From positions 124,001 to 188,000 of the forward strand of contig NZ_JADKYB010000009.1 in NCBI RefSeq assembly GCF_016918855.1: a stretch of 64,000 nucleotides of DNA, written 5' to 3'. Shown here piece by piece: positions 26,235 through 34,254 of the stretch (the stretch's first letter is position 1; each line of letters starts with the position of its first letter). This DNA is from Actinacidiphila acididurans. Lineage in GTDB: Bacteria > Actinomycetota > Actinomycetes > Streptomycetales > Streptomycetaceae. The notes beneath the pieces were generated by a model. It searched no databases and had not been told where the DNA came from. It was given only the letters and a program-made list of their open reading frames with translations. The translations under genes and the position numbers were made by a program.

Positions 26235-27995
26235 TCAGCGGGCGGCGCGCAGCGCGAAGGTGACGACGGCCGCGGCATGGTCGGAGGGCCAGCCGTTGGC
26301 GGCGGTCCCGGGCACCGGGCGCGGCCAGCCGGTCGTCAGGGCGTGGGCCTCCACGACCGTCAGCGACCCGGCGTACTGCACCTGGTCGATCCGGTCCTGC
26401 GGCTCCGGGCCGCTGTCGTTGCCGCTGTCGTCGTGGGTGGGGCGCACCGGCGACCAGGTGATGCCGGGCGTGCCCGCCGGGTCGGGGTGGACCTGGCGGA
26501 AGGCGTCGGTCAGGCCGGCCTGCTCCAGGGCGCGGGTGACCGGCCAGGGCACCGCGCCGGTGGCGCCGTGGGCGGCGGCGGTGCGCGCGGTCCAGTCCAG
26601 GTGCGAGGGGGAGGCCAGGCCCGCCGCGAGGATCACCGGGGTGTGCGAGGCCAGGTCGCGGCGCATGGCGGCGGCCAGCGCCCTCGCCTGCCGGTAGCGC
26701 AGGGTGGCCAGTTCGGCGGCGACCAGGCCGGCCGGGTCCGGGTGCGCCGCCACCGCGTAGGGGCCGTAGGCGGCCTCGTCGAGCTGCGCCGCCCACAGCC
26801 GCACCTTCACGCCGCCGGGCAGCAGCAGCGTGACGGCCAGCGCGGGCAGGTCCGCCGTGGGGTCGCTGACCTCCGTCAGCGGGTGGCGGCTGACCACGCC
26901 CAGGCCCGAAGGGGCCTGGTGGACGTACCAGCCCAGCGCCTGCCCGAGCGCCTGCGCGGCGTCCGTGCCGGTCTCCTGCAGCGCCACCACGTCCAGGTTC
27001 TGGGTCAAGGCCACGCGGGCCTGCTTCTCCAGCGGCCCGTCCACGTGCGCGCCGGCGTCCCACAGGTTCAGCGAGGCGACCTTGAGGGTGAGGTCGTCCT
27101 TGGGTGAGCGGACCGGGACCTGCACGGTCACCGTGTCGGCGCCCGCGGCGCTGTCCTGCACGCCGACCACGATCCGGCCGGCCTGCTTGGGGGCGCGGGC
27201 CGGCGCGGTGGCGGTGACGGTGCCGTCGCCGCTGACGGTCAGCCAGGAGTCGCCGCCGATGCGGGTGTAGGCGGGGGTGCCGGGCTTGTTGCCCTCGGGG
27301 CGGATCCACAGATTGCCCAGCGGCACCCGTACGCTCTCGCCCGCGGTGACCGGCGCGGTGACCGCGTCCACCGCCTCGTGCGGCGGCACCACCGGGGTGA
27401 AGGAGAACGCCGCCGTGCGGGCCAGGATCGCGTACCGGTCGCTGTAGAGCAGATAGGCGGTGTACGGGCCGCCGGTCAGGCCGGAGGTGTCCAGGGTGAG
27501 GGTGCCGGAGGCGGCGGCGGAGTAGGCCCATACGAGGGAGGCGCCGTTGCCGGGCTGCCGGTCTCCGTCGTAGATGCCGATCCAGTTCTTGGCGTCGGCG
27601 GAGGCGGTGGTCCAGGTGAAGGTGAGCTTTTCGCCCTCGTGCGGCGCGGGCGTGGCCAGGGCGAGGCTGTCGCCGGACTCGGTGAAGGTGACCGGCGCGG
27701 CGGTGGCCAGGATCTGGTTGCCGTCGTTGTAGAGCAGGTACGCGGTGTAGGGGCCGCCGGCCAGGGTGCGGGTGTCGACGGTGGTGGTGCCGGAGGCGGC
27801 CTGCGGCACGTAGGTCCACACCCAGGAGGAGCCGTTGCCCGGGGAGGTGCCGGGGCCGTAGAGGCCGATCCAGTTCTTGGCGGAGGGCTTGTCGGTGCTC
27901 CAGGCGAAGGTGAGTCTGTCGCCCACGCGCGGTGCGGCGGGCGATGCCAGGGCGAGGGTGCTGGAGGCGGCCGCGTCGGCGGGCTGGGGTGGCAT
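26235..27995 (-). CDS. EEP-fold protein with two N-terminal repeats; active site degraded
   Basis: About 586 residues from the ATG at 27995 (AAGGA about 12 nt upstream). Two tandem ~90-residue beta-repeats (about 13-105 and 111-205) share KNWIG(L/I)Y, PGNG and GGPYTAYLLY. A linker follows, then an endonuclease/exonuclease/phosphatase domain (~310-586). NLWDAG, ALQETG, DRIDQVQY and the final SDH are in place. The usual GDFN segment, however, reads AGLA before SPSHLDW, and the usual HLD reads QLD before YGPY. Loss of these metal and phosphate ligands suggests little or no classical phosphodiesterase activity. No signal peptide was recognised, which is odd beside an exported phospholipase. It may bind rather than cut. 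Confidence 0.8.
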   Translation of the reverse strand: MPPQPADAAASSTLALASPAAPRVGDRLTFAWSTDKPSAKNWIGLYGPGTSPGNGSSWVWTYVPQAASGTTTVDTRTLAGGPYTAYLLYNDGNQILATAAPVTFTESGDSLALATPAPHEGEKLTFTWTTASADAKNWIGIYDGDRQPGNGASLVWAYSAAASGTLTLDTSGLTGGPYTAYLLYSDRYAILARTAAFSFTPVVPPHEAVDAVTAPVTAGESVRVPLGNLWIRPEGNKPGTPAYTRIGGDSWLTVSGDGTVTATAPARAPKQAGRIVVGVQDSAAGADTVTVQVPVRSPKDDLTLKVASLNLWDAGAHVDGPLEKQARVALTQNLDVVALQETGTDAAQALGQALGWYVHQAPSGLGVVSRHPLTEVSDPTADLPALAVTLLLPGGVKVRLWAAQLDEAAYGPYAVAAHPDPAGLVAAELATLRYRQARALAAAMRRDLASHTPVILAAGLASPSHLDWTARTAAAHGATGAVPWPVTRALEQAGLTDAFRQVHPDPAGTPGITWSPVRPTHDDSGNDSGPEPQDRIDQVQYAGSLTVVEAHALTTGWPRPVPGTAANGWPSDHAAAVVTFALRAAR

Positions 27996-28347
27996 GGGAA
28001 ACGCGATTCCTTTCCGTCCGGTCTGCCCGGTCCGCCACGGCCGGGGCGGGGCGCCCGGGGCAGGGGGGCAGCGGCGCCCGGCGCGGGCCGGGCTGTCGTA
28101 CCGGCCCGGCGGGGGAGCGGTGGCCGCGGCCCCGGGCAGTGCCGGGCCGCGGCCACCGCGGGCCAGTTGGCTGTACAACTTTCGTTCCAGTAAGCGGCCC
28201 GCCCGCAACGGCCGCGTGAACCGCGTGTGGCCTGCGGCCGGTCGGTGGCCGAAAAGTCACCCCGGGCAGCCGGGCCGGCCGGGGAACCGGGCCGTCGTCG
28301 CAGGGGGCCGGGGAGCGCGGGCCGGTGGTGCGGGCCCGGTGTGCGGG
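27996..28347. other. Intergenic region with operator copy
   Basis: 352 bp between the SMR gene end and the EEP-fold gene start, with no gene. It holds the operator copy at 28166-28181. A GC-rich palindromic stretch (GGTGGCCGCGGCCC ... GGGCCGCGGCCACC, about 28118-28156) lies between that operator and the gene, and may be a leader structure or terminator-like hairpin. Confidence 0.5.
28166..28181. promoter_or_regulatory. Third copy of the GTTGGCTGTACAAC operator
   Basis: GTTGGCTGTACAACTT is identical over 16 bp to positions 33954-33969 in front of the ABC operon. It lies about 170 bp upstream of the EEP-fold/phospholipase pair. Arms GTTG and CAAC flank GCTGTA. I assign it to the GntR/UTRA protein at 34255 by inference. 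Confidence 0.7.
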
Positions 28348-28668
28348 TCAGGCGGCGCCGTGGAAGTTCAGTGCCACGACCCCGGCGATGACCAGGGCGA
28401 TGCCCGTCCACTGCGGCCGGCCCAGGGTTTCGCCGAAGGCCGCCGCCCCGATGACGGCGACCGCCGCGGTGCCCGCCCCGGACCAGACCGCGTAGGCGAT
28501 CGAGACGGGGATACGGGTCAGCGCCCGGCCCAGCAGCACGAACGACAGCACGTAGCCGGCGGCGACCGCGAGGGTGGGCCACAACCGCGTGTAGCCGTCG
28601 GTGAGTTTCAGACAACTGGTGGCGCAGACCTCGCAGGCGATGGCGAGGGCGAGCAGCAGATACGGCAA
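28348..28668 (-). CDS. SMR-family multidrug/quaternary ammonium exporter (EmrE-like)
   Basis: A 106-residue protein with four hydrophobic helices and the key glutamate in ALAIACEVCATS (E13), plus the YAVWSGAG segment in the third helix. SMR proteins work as dimers in the membrane and exchange quaternary ammonium cations for protons; members export toxic cations and also choline or betaine. The TTG at 28668 is preceded by GAGGAG about 7 nt upstream. It lies 84 nt after the HAD gene in the same direction. Choline export in this context is only a hypothesis. Confidence 0.88.
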   Translation of the reverse strand: MPYLLLALAIACEVCATSCLKLTDGYTRLWPTLAVAAGYVLSFVLLGRALTRIPVSIAYAVWSGAGTAAVAVIGAAAFGETLGRPQWTGIALVIAGVVALNFHGAA

Positions 28669-28752
28669 CGGTGGCTCCTCGTACTCCCGTTGGTTCCCAG
28701 GTGGGCTCCCCGGGGCTCCCCATGGTTCCCGGCGGGTTTTTTCGGGCGCGGG

Positions 28753-29430
28753 TCAGGTCCCGGCGGTGGCGAGCGCGGACAGCAGCGCCAGGTCGACGTC
28801 CTCCAAACTCGCGACGACGACCACGCCGGGCCCCGGGGGGATGGGGACGGTGGAGGGCACCGCGATCGCCGCGCAGCCCGCGGCCAGGGCGGCGGCCAGT
28901 CCGACCGGGCTGTCCTCGACCACCACGCAGTCCCCGGGTGCCACGCCGAGCAGTTCGGCCGCCCGCAGGTAGGGGTCGGGGTCGGGTTTGGTGCGGGCGG
29001 TGTCCTCGGCGGCCACGGTCAGCGCGAACCAGTGCGCGCCCAGAGTGCGCAGCACCACGTCGGCCACGTGCCGCGGCGAGGCGGTGACCAGGGCCGCGGG
29101 GATGCCGGCGGCCCGCAGCCGGGCGAGCAGCGTCAGTGCGCCCGGGCGGGGCCGGGCCTGCGTGGCGACGCGGGCGGTGAAGGCGGCTTCCAGGTCGTGG
29201 GCGATCCGCGCCTGGGGCACGGTCCCGCCGGTGGCGCGGTGCAGGTGGCCGGCGGTGTGCGCGACGGGGCGGCCCAGCACGTCCGGCAGGTCGGCGTCGG
29301 TGGCCCGGTGTCCCAGGGCGCGGGCGGTCTCGGCGACGGTCTGCCACCACAGGTGCTCGGTGTCGACGAGGGTGCCGTCCATGTCGAACAGGACGGCGGC
29401 GGGCGGGACCGGGGTGGTACGGGAGTGCAC
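28753..29430 (-). CDS. HAD-superfamily phosphatase
   Basis: A 225-residue subfamily IA HAD hydrolase. Motif I is FDMDGTLVDTE (residues ~14-24), motif II VTAS near 115, the lysine lies in RTKPDPDPY near 147, and motif III is VVEDSPVGL near 170, with a helical cap between motifs I and II. It resembles beta-phosphoglucomutase and small sugar-phosphate phosphatases rather than phosphonatase, whose motif I differs. The GTG at 29430 has GAGGA about 10 nt upstream. It follows the ABC transporter genes after 227 bp and may release phosphate from the imported compound. Confidence 0.87.
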   Translation of the reverse strand: MHSRTTPVPPAAVLFDMDGTLVDTEHLWWQTVAETARALGHRATDADLPDVLGRPVAHTAGHLHRATGGTVPQARIAHDLEAAFTARVATQARPRPGALTLLARLRAAGIPAALVTASPRHVADVVLRTLGAHWFALTVAAEDTARTKPDPDPYLRAAELLGVAPGDCVVVEDSPVGLAAALAAGCAAIAVPSTVPIPPGPGVVVVASLEDVDLALLSALATAGT

Positions 29431-29657
29431 TCGGTACGTTCCTCAAGGGGTGTCGCGGGAAGCCGCGGCCCGGCGCGCGGGCGGCCGTACGGCCGGGGTA
29501 CGGCCGTGGCGGCGCCCGGTCGCTGCCCGGGTCGCGGGCGTCTCGCGGGCCGCGCAGCGCGTGGCCGGGCGCCGCGGCAGGCGGCCCCGCGGGGGGCGTC
29601 GCGTGCCGCGGCGTCCGTCGCCGGGCGCTGCGTCAGGGGGCGGGTCGGGGGTGTGTG

Positions 29658-30764
29658 TCAGGGGGTGCGGCGGCGGTCCACCAGTACCGGGCGGTCCGGC
29701 AGCGCGACGGTGGCGGGGGAGCCGACGGGCAGGCCGGCCGCGGTGTCGGTGGGCAGGTCGGCCTTGACCTCGGTGCCGTCGGCCAGCCGCACGGTGAGGC
29801 GGGTGGTCGCGCCGAGGAAGGAGGCGCCCATCACGGTGGCGGTGCCGCGCGGGTCGGCGCTCATCCGCAGGGCCTCGGGCCGTACCAGGACGTCCAGTTC
29901 GCCGTCGGCGGGCAGGTCGCCGTCCACCGGCAGCCGTACGCCCAGCACCTGCACCCGGTCCGTGCCGGAGCGGGCCGCGGGGATACGGCTCATCGTGCCG
30001 ACGAACTCGGCGACGAAGGCGGTGGCCGGCCGCGCGTACAACTGGGCGGGTGCGGCGACCTGTTCCAGGCGTCCGGCGCGCAGTACGGCGACCCGGTCGG
30101 CCATCGACAGGGCCTCCTCCTGGTCGTGGGTGACGAACAAGGTGGTGATCCCCAGGTCCTGCTGGAGCCGGCGGATCTCCTCGCGCAGGGCGAGGCGGAC
30201 CTTGGCGTCCAGCGCGGACAGCGGCTCGTCCAGCAGCAGGACCCGGGGCTGCAGCGCCAGGGCGCGGGCCAGCGCCACCCGCTGCTGCTGCCCGCCGGAC
30301 ATCTGGTGCGGGAACCGGCCGGCCAGGTGGGCCAGGCCCACCAGGTCCAGCAGTTCGGCCGCGCGGCGCTGCCGCTGCGTCTTGCCGGTGCCGCGCATCC
30401 GCAGCCCGAAGGCGACGTTCTCGGCGGCCGTCAGGTGCGGGAAGAGGCTGTAGGACTGGAAGACCATGCCGGTGCCGCGCCGGTGGGCGGCCACGCCCGT
30501 GATGTCCTTGCCGTCGACCAGGACCTCGCCGGCGTCGGGGTGCTCGAAGCCGGCCAGCATTCGCAGCGCGGTGGTCTTGCCGCAGCCGGACGGCCCGAGC
30601 AGCGCCAGCAGTTCGCCGGGACGTGCGGTCAGGTCCAGGCCCTCGAGGGCGACCGTGGCGCCGAAGCGGCGGTGCAGCCCGCGGAACTCCACGGTGGCGC
30701 CGGCGCCTGCCGCGGTGGCGGGGCCGGCGGGCGCGGGCGGGGTGGGCGCGGTGGTGGCGGTCAC
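29658..30764 (-). CDS. ABC transporter ATP-binding protein (PotA/AfuC type)
   Basis: A 368-residue importer ATPase: Walker A GPSGCGKTT near residue 55, Q-loop VFQSYSLFP near 98, signature MSGGQQQRVALARAL near 150, Walker B VLLLDEPLSALD near 170, and H-loop VTHDQEEAL near 207. A C-terminal TOBE domain is seen in LVRPEALRMS and VMGASFLGATTRL. This architecture belongs to the spermidine/Fe3+/2-aminoethylphosphonate import group. The GTG at 30764 overlaps the stop of the upstream permease by 4 nt, so they are translationally coupled. Confidence 0.92.
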   Translation of the reverse strand: MTATTAPTPPAPAGPATAAGAGATVEFRGLHRRFGATVALEGLDLTARPGELLALLGPSGCGKTTALRMLAGFEHPDAGEVLVDGKDITGVAAHRRGTGMVFQSYSLFPHLTAAENVAFGLRMRGTGKTQRQRRAAELLDLVGLAHLAGRFPHQMSGGQQQRVALARALALQPRVLLLDEPLSALDAKVRLALREEIRRLQQDLGITTLFVTHDQEEALSMADRVAVLRAGRLEQVAAPAQLYARPATAFVAEFVGTMSRIPAARSGTDRVQVLGVRLPVDGDLPADGELDVLVRPEALRMSADPRGTATVMGASFLGATTRLTVRLADGTEVKADLPTDTAAGLPVGSPATVALPDRPVLVDRRRTP

Positions 30765-31750
30765 GAGTTCTCCCGGACGGTGGGACGGGCATTCAGGTCC
30801 GCAGTAGTGGGGTCGGCGGCGGGGTCGGCGGCGGCGCGGTGCCTGCGGGGCAGGCGGGGGAGGCGCCGGGCGCGTCCGGCGGCGGCGAGCAGCAGCAACA
30901 GGAGCCAGGTCAGGACGAGGCTGAGGACGGAGACGGCCACCGAGACCTGGGCGTCGCTGCCGCCGAGGGAGACGATCCACACCGCGAAGGGCTGGTAGCC
31001 GAGGATGGAGGCGACGGTGTACTCGCCGAGGACCAGGGCCAGGGTGAGGAAGGCGGTGTTCAGCAGGGCGCCGCGCAGGTTGGGCAGGACGACCTGGACG
31101 ACGGTCCGCGGCCAGCTCGCCCCCAGGTTGCGGGCGGCCTCGACCAGGGTGGCCAGGTCCAGTGCGCGCAGGCCCGCGTCCAGGGTCCGGTAGGCCAGCG
31201 GCAGGGCCATCAGGACGTAGGCGAGCAGCAGCACCACGGGGAAGCCGGGGTTCTGGACGGCGTTGAAGGTCTGGAACAGCGGGGTGTCGGCGAAGTCGTC
31301 CGGGCCCCAGCGCAGCACCGAGCTGATGCCCGCGGTCAGTGCGACCGCGGGGACCACCAGCGGCAGTGAGCACAGCACTTCGACCAGGACGCGCAGCCTG
31401 GGCGCGGTCAGCCGGACCGCGATCAGGGCGGGCACGAGCAGCAGGAGGGTGACGGCGATGGTGGCGGCCGCCAGCTCCAGGGTCAGCCGCAGGCCCGGCC
31501 AGAAGCCCGGGGCGCCCAGGATGCCGCGGTAGGAGTCCAGGGTCCAGCCCTGGCGCGGCACGTCCACGGTGAACAGCACCGCGAAGGCCATCGGCCCGAG
31601 GAAGTACACCGCGGCGATCAGCGCGACCAGGCCGCGCCACAGCCGCGGCCGGCCCCTGCGGCCTCCGCCGCCGCGCGTACGGGGACGGGCCGGCGCGGGC
31701 GAGGAGGCGCCGGTGCCGGTTCGGGTGGCGGGCGGGGTCAGTGCAGCCAT
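30761..31750 (-). CDS. ABC transporter permease 2
   Basis: A 329-residue membrane protein with about six transmembrane helices after a proline- and arginine-rich cytoplasmic N-terminus. The EAA loop that contacts the ATPase is EAARNLGASWPRTVVQVVLP near residue 205. The ATG at 31750 lies 13 nt inside the preceding permease gene. It belongs to the binding-protein-dependent inner-membrane family of the spermidine/iron/AEP group and pairs with the permease encoded just upstream. Confidence 0.92.
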   Translation of the reverse strand: MAALTPPATRTGTGASSPAPARPRTRGGGGRRGRPRLWRGLVALIAAVYFLGPMAFAVLFTVDVPRQGWTLDSYRGILGAPGFWPGLRLTLELAAATIAVTLLLLVPALIAVRLTAPRLRVLVEVLCSLPLVVPAVALTAGISSVLRWGPDDFADTPLFQTFNAVQNPGFPVVLLLAYVLMALPLAYRTLDAGLRALDLATLVEAARNLGASWPRTVVQVVLPNLRGALLNTAFLTLALVLGEYTVASILGYQPFAVWIVSLGGSDAQVSVAVSVLSLVLTWLLLLLLAAAGRARRLPRLPRRHRAAADPAADPTTADLNARPTVRENS

Positions 31751-32709
31751 CGTGCGCTCCTGCGCTGCAGCGGGATGTACAGGGCCATGACGGCGCCGGC
31801 GATCACGATCATGTCCAGGCTCAGGGCCAGGGCCACGTTGCCCTGGCCGGCCAGGACGTTCCCGGACAGGGCATTGGCGATCTGCAGGGTGATCAGCGGC
31901 ACCGAACTGCCCACGATCGCCGCGGCGGTGGCGTAGGCGGCGAACGCGCTGCCGAACAGCAGCACGAAGCCGCCCAGCAGGGAGGGCGCCAGGACGGGCA
32001 GGGCGACGTGGATCCAGTACTGGCCGGTGGTGGCGCCGTTGTTCTGCGCCGCCTCCCGCCACTGGGTGCGCAGGCCCTCCAGCGCGGGGGTGATGGTGAG
32101 CACCATCAGCGGCACCAGGAAGTACAGGTAGACCACCGTCAGGCCGGTGAAGGAGTACAGGCTCCAGCCGTGCCCGGTCAGGTCCAGGGCTCGGGTCAGC
32201 TCGCCGGAGTTGCCCAGGGTGGCCACGAACGCGAAGGCCAGCGGCACCCCGCCGAAGTTGGCCAGCACCCCGGAGGCGGCCAGCACGGCCTCGCGCAGGG
32301 CGCGCAGGGGCGAGGTGAGGACCGCGTGGGCCAGCGGCAGGCCGAGCACCACGCCGAGCGCGGCGGTCAGGGCGGACAGCCGCACGCTGCCCCACAGCGC
32401 GGTCAGGTAGGCGCCGTGCACCGACTGGGTGAGGTTGCCGGTGGTCCAGTGCACGCCGCCGGGGGCGCCGGGCGCGGTCTTGAACGCGCCCGTGACGATC
32501 GCGAAGGCGGGCAGTCCGAAGACGACGAGCACGAAGACGATCAGGGGCAGGACGGCCAGCCAGCCGGCGTTGCGCGGCCGGCGGCGGGGGACGTCCTTGC
32601 GAGGTGCACGCGGTGCAGCATCAGTGGTGGCGGCGGCCGGGCCGCCGCCGGCCCCCTGTCGGGAGGGGCCGGCGGCGGAGGACGGCGCCGCGGCGCGGGC
32701 CGTGGTCAT
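31738..32709 (-). CDS. ABC transporter permease 1
   Basis: A 323-residue permease with about six transmembrane helices and an EAA loop reading EAAQNNGATTGQYWIHVALP near residue 225. The long alanine-rich N-terminus is cytoplasmic. The ATG at 32709 is 8 nt after the binding-protein stop. A single protein with two such halves exists in some iron transporters; here the two halves are separate genes, as in 2-aminoethylphosphonate and putrescine systems. Confidence 0.91.
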   Translation of the reverse strand: MTTARAAAPSSAAGPSRQGAGGGPAAATTDAAPRAPRKDVPRRRPRNAGWLAVLPLIVFVLVVFGLPAFAIVTGAFKTAPGAPGGVHWTTGNLTQSVHGAYLTALWGSVRLSALTAALGVVLGLPLAHAVLTSPLRALREAVLAASGVLANFGGVPLAFAFVATLGNSGELTRALDLTGHGWSLYSFTGLTVVYLYFLVPLMVLTITPALEGLRTQWREAAQNNGATTGQYWIHVALPVLAPSLLGGFVLLFGSAFAAYATAAAIVGSSVPLITLQIANALSGNVLAGQGNVALALSLDMIVIAGAVMALYIPLQRRSARWLH

Positions 32710-32717
32710 CGCCGCTG

Positions 32718-33869
32718 TCAGCTCACGGCCTTGGACCAGCCGGCGAGCACGGCCTTCTGGGCCGCGTCGACCTGGGCGGAGGTCGGGAAGGACGGGGTGC
32801 CGGTGACCGCGGGCAGCTTGGCGGCCGCCTGCTGGTCCACGGTGCCCTTGGTCGTCATCGCCGGCATCTCCGCGGGCCGGGAGAAGCCCTGCAGCCACAG
32901 GTTCTGGCCCTGGGGGCTGTAGAGGAACTCCTCCCACAGGCGGGCGGCGGCCGGGTGCGGGGCGTCCTTGTTGATGGCCTGGCTGTAGTACTGCGCGTAC
33001 TGGCCGTCGGAGGGCACCGACACCTTCCAGTCCAGGCCCTTGGCCGCGAACTCCTTGGCGTAGCCGGCGTTCAGGTAGTCCCAGTCGATGCTGATCGGCG
33101 TCTCGCCCTTCTCGACGGTCGCCGGGGTGGACTCCACCGGGTTGAAGTTGCCGTTCGCCTTGAGCTTGTGGAAGAAGTCCAGGCCGGGCTGGATGTCGTC
33201 CAGCGACCCGCCGCTGGCCAGCGCCGCCGCGAAGACCCCGCCGAAGGCCGAACCGGACTTGGTCGGGTCGCCGTTGAGCGCCACCTTGCCCTTGTACTGC
33301 GGCCCCAGCAGCTCCGCGAAGGTGGTCGGGCAGACCTTGACGGCCTTGGCGTCGCAGCCGATCGACACGTAGCCGCCGTAGTCGTCGTAGCGAAGGCCGC
33401 CCGGGTCCTTCTGGGCCTGCGGGATGTCGTCCCAGGAGGCGACCTTGTACGGGGCGAGGATGCCCTGGGCCGCGGCGCTCAGCGCGAAGGAGTTGCCCAG
33501 GTCCACCACGTCCGGGGCGCGGTTTTGGCCCTTGCGGGAGGTGATCGCGTTGATCTCGTCCTGGCTGGAGCCGTCCGGGTTCTCGTCCGACACCTTGATG
33601 CCGTACTTCTTCTCGAACGCGGCGATCACCGCGCCGTAGTTGGCCCAGTCCGGCGGCAGGGCGATCGCGTTGAGGGTGCCCTCCTTCTTCGCGGCGGCCA
33701 CCAGAGCGTCCATGCCGCCGAAGTCCGCGGCGGAGGTGGCGGTGGCCGCGTTCGTGCCGCCGCTGCCGGCGTGGGAGGCCGAGGTCTCGGAACCGCAGGC
33801 GGAAAGCGCCAGGGCCGCGGCGGCGAGCCCGGCGGCCACGGCCGCGGCTCGCAAACGGGGGGCTGTCAC
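32718..33869 (-). CDS. ABC transporter substrate-binding lipoprotein
   Basis: A 383-residue lipoprotein. The lipobox LSAC near residue 23 anchors it outside the membrane. The mature part begins with the LVAAAKKEGTLNAIALP block typical of AfuA/PotD/AEP-type binding proteins and has the YGIKV and GDPTKSGSAFG segments. The ligand cannot be read from the sequence, but the adjacent phospholipase C, phosphatase and GntR/UTRA regulator favour a phosphorus compound. The GTG at 33869 has GGAGGA 8 nt upstream. It is the first gene of the operon behind the tandem operator. Confidence 0.9.
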   Translation of the reverse strand: MTAPRLRAAAVAAGLAAAALALSACGSETSASHAGSGGTNAATATSAADFGGMDALVAAAKKEGTLNAIALPPDWANYGAVIAAFEKKYGIKVSDENPDGSSQDEINAITSRKGQNRAPDVVDLGNSFALSAAAQGILAPYKVASWDDIPQAQKDPGGLRYDDYGGYVSIGCDAKAVKVCPTTFAELLGPQYKGKVALNGDPTKSGSAFGGVFAAALASGGSLDDIQPGLDFFHKLKANGNFNPVESTPATVEKGETPISIDWDYLNAGYAKEFAAKGLDWKVSVPSDGQYAQYYSQAINKDAPHPAAARLWEEFLYSPQGQNLWLQGFSRPAEMPAMTTKGTVDQQAAAKLPAVTGTPSFPTSAQVDAAQKAVLAGWSKAVS

Positions 33870-33935
33870 GGGAATGTCCTCCAGGGGGGAACGTGCGAGC
33901 GGCGGAGTTTCCCCCGGGCCGTCGACGGAGCACCG

Positions 33936-33967
33936 ATGTTGGCTGTACAACATGTTGGCTGTACAAC
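33936..33967. promoter_or_regulatory. Perfect 16-bp tandem operator in front of the ABC operon
   Basis: ATGTTGGCTGTACAAC occurs twice in direct succession (33936-33951 and 33952-33967), 67-98 bp before the binding-protein start and in the gap shared with the divergent GntR gene. The centres are 16 bp apart. The same core recurs at 28166. The position and GTTG/CAAC symmetry fit binding by the GntR/UTRA regulator. Confidence 0.75.
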
Positions 33968-34123
33968 TTGGGTCAGTACGCCGGACGCCGGTGGCCGGAA
34001 GATGAACGGCCGGGCGACGGCCGGGGGATGGAACAGGAATCTCGCCGTCCGCTTGTAGCCGCCCGGCTACCGGACGCCACGGCCCCCCCAAGGGCCGCCG
34101 CAGGGCCGCCCGGACAGGTGTCC

Positions 34124-34161
34124 GGGGGGCGCCCGGGGGGCGCCCGGGGGGCGCCCGGGGG
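34124..34161. repeat. 11-bp G/C tandem repeat upstream of gntR
   Basis: Three copies of GGGGGGCGCCC plus a partial copy lie in the divergent ABC-GntR gap, 94 bp before the GntR start. The unit contains a GGGCGCCC-type palindrome and may form a stable hairpin. Confidence 0.9.
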
Positions 34162-34254
34162 TGGCGCGCGGCGGGCGGGGAGCGGATAGGGTCCAGCGGG
34201 GCCGGTGGTGCCCCGTGAGCCGACAGAGCTGACGGAGCCGACAGAGGAGGGATC

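Noticed and set aside
28725..28742. Rho-independent terminator (CCCGGCGGG followed by T-run)
   Set aside because: The T-run is on the plus strand while both neighbouring genes are on the minus strand; the stem is only 4 bp.
28753..29430. Phosphonoacetaldehyde hydrolase
   Set aside because: Motif I is the general FDMDGTLVD of beta-phosphoglucomutase-like HADs, and the phosphonatase-specific motif is missing.
29431..29657. A gene between the ABC ATPase and HAD phosphatase
   Set aside because: Only arginine/glycine-rich frames without starts or ribosome sites; GC-rich short repeats.
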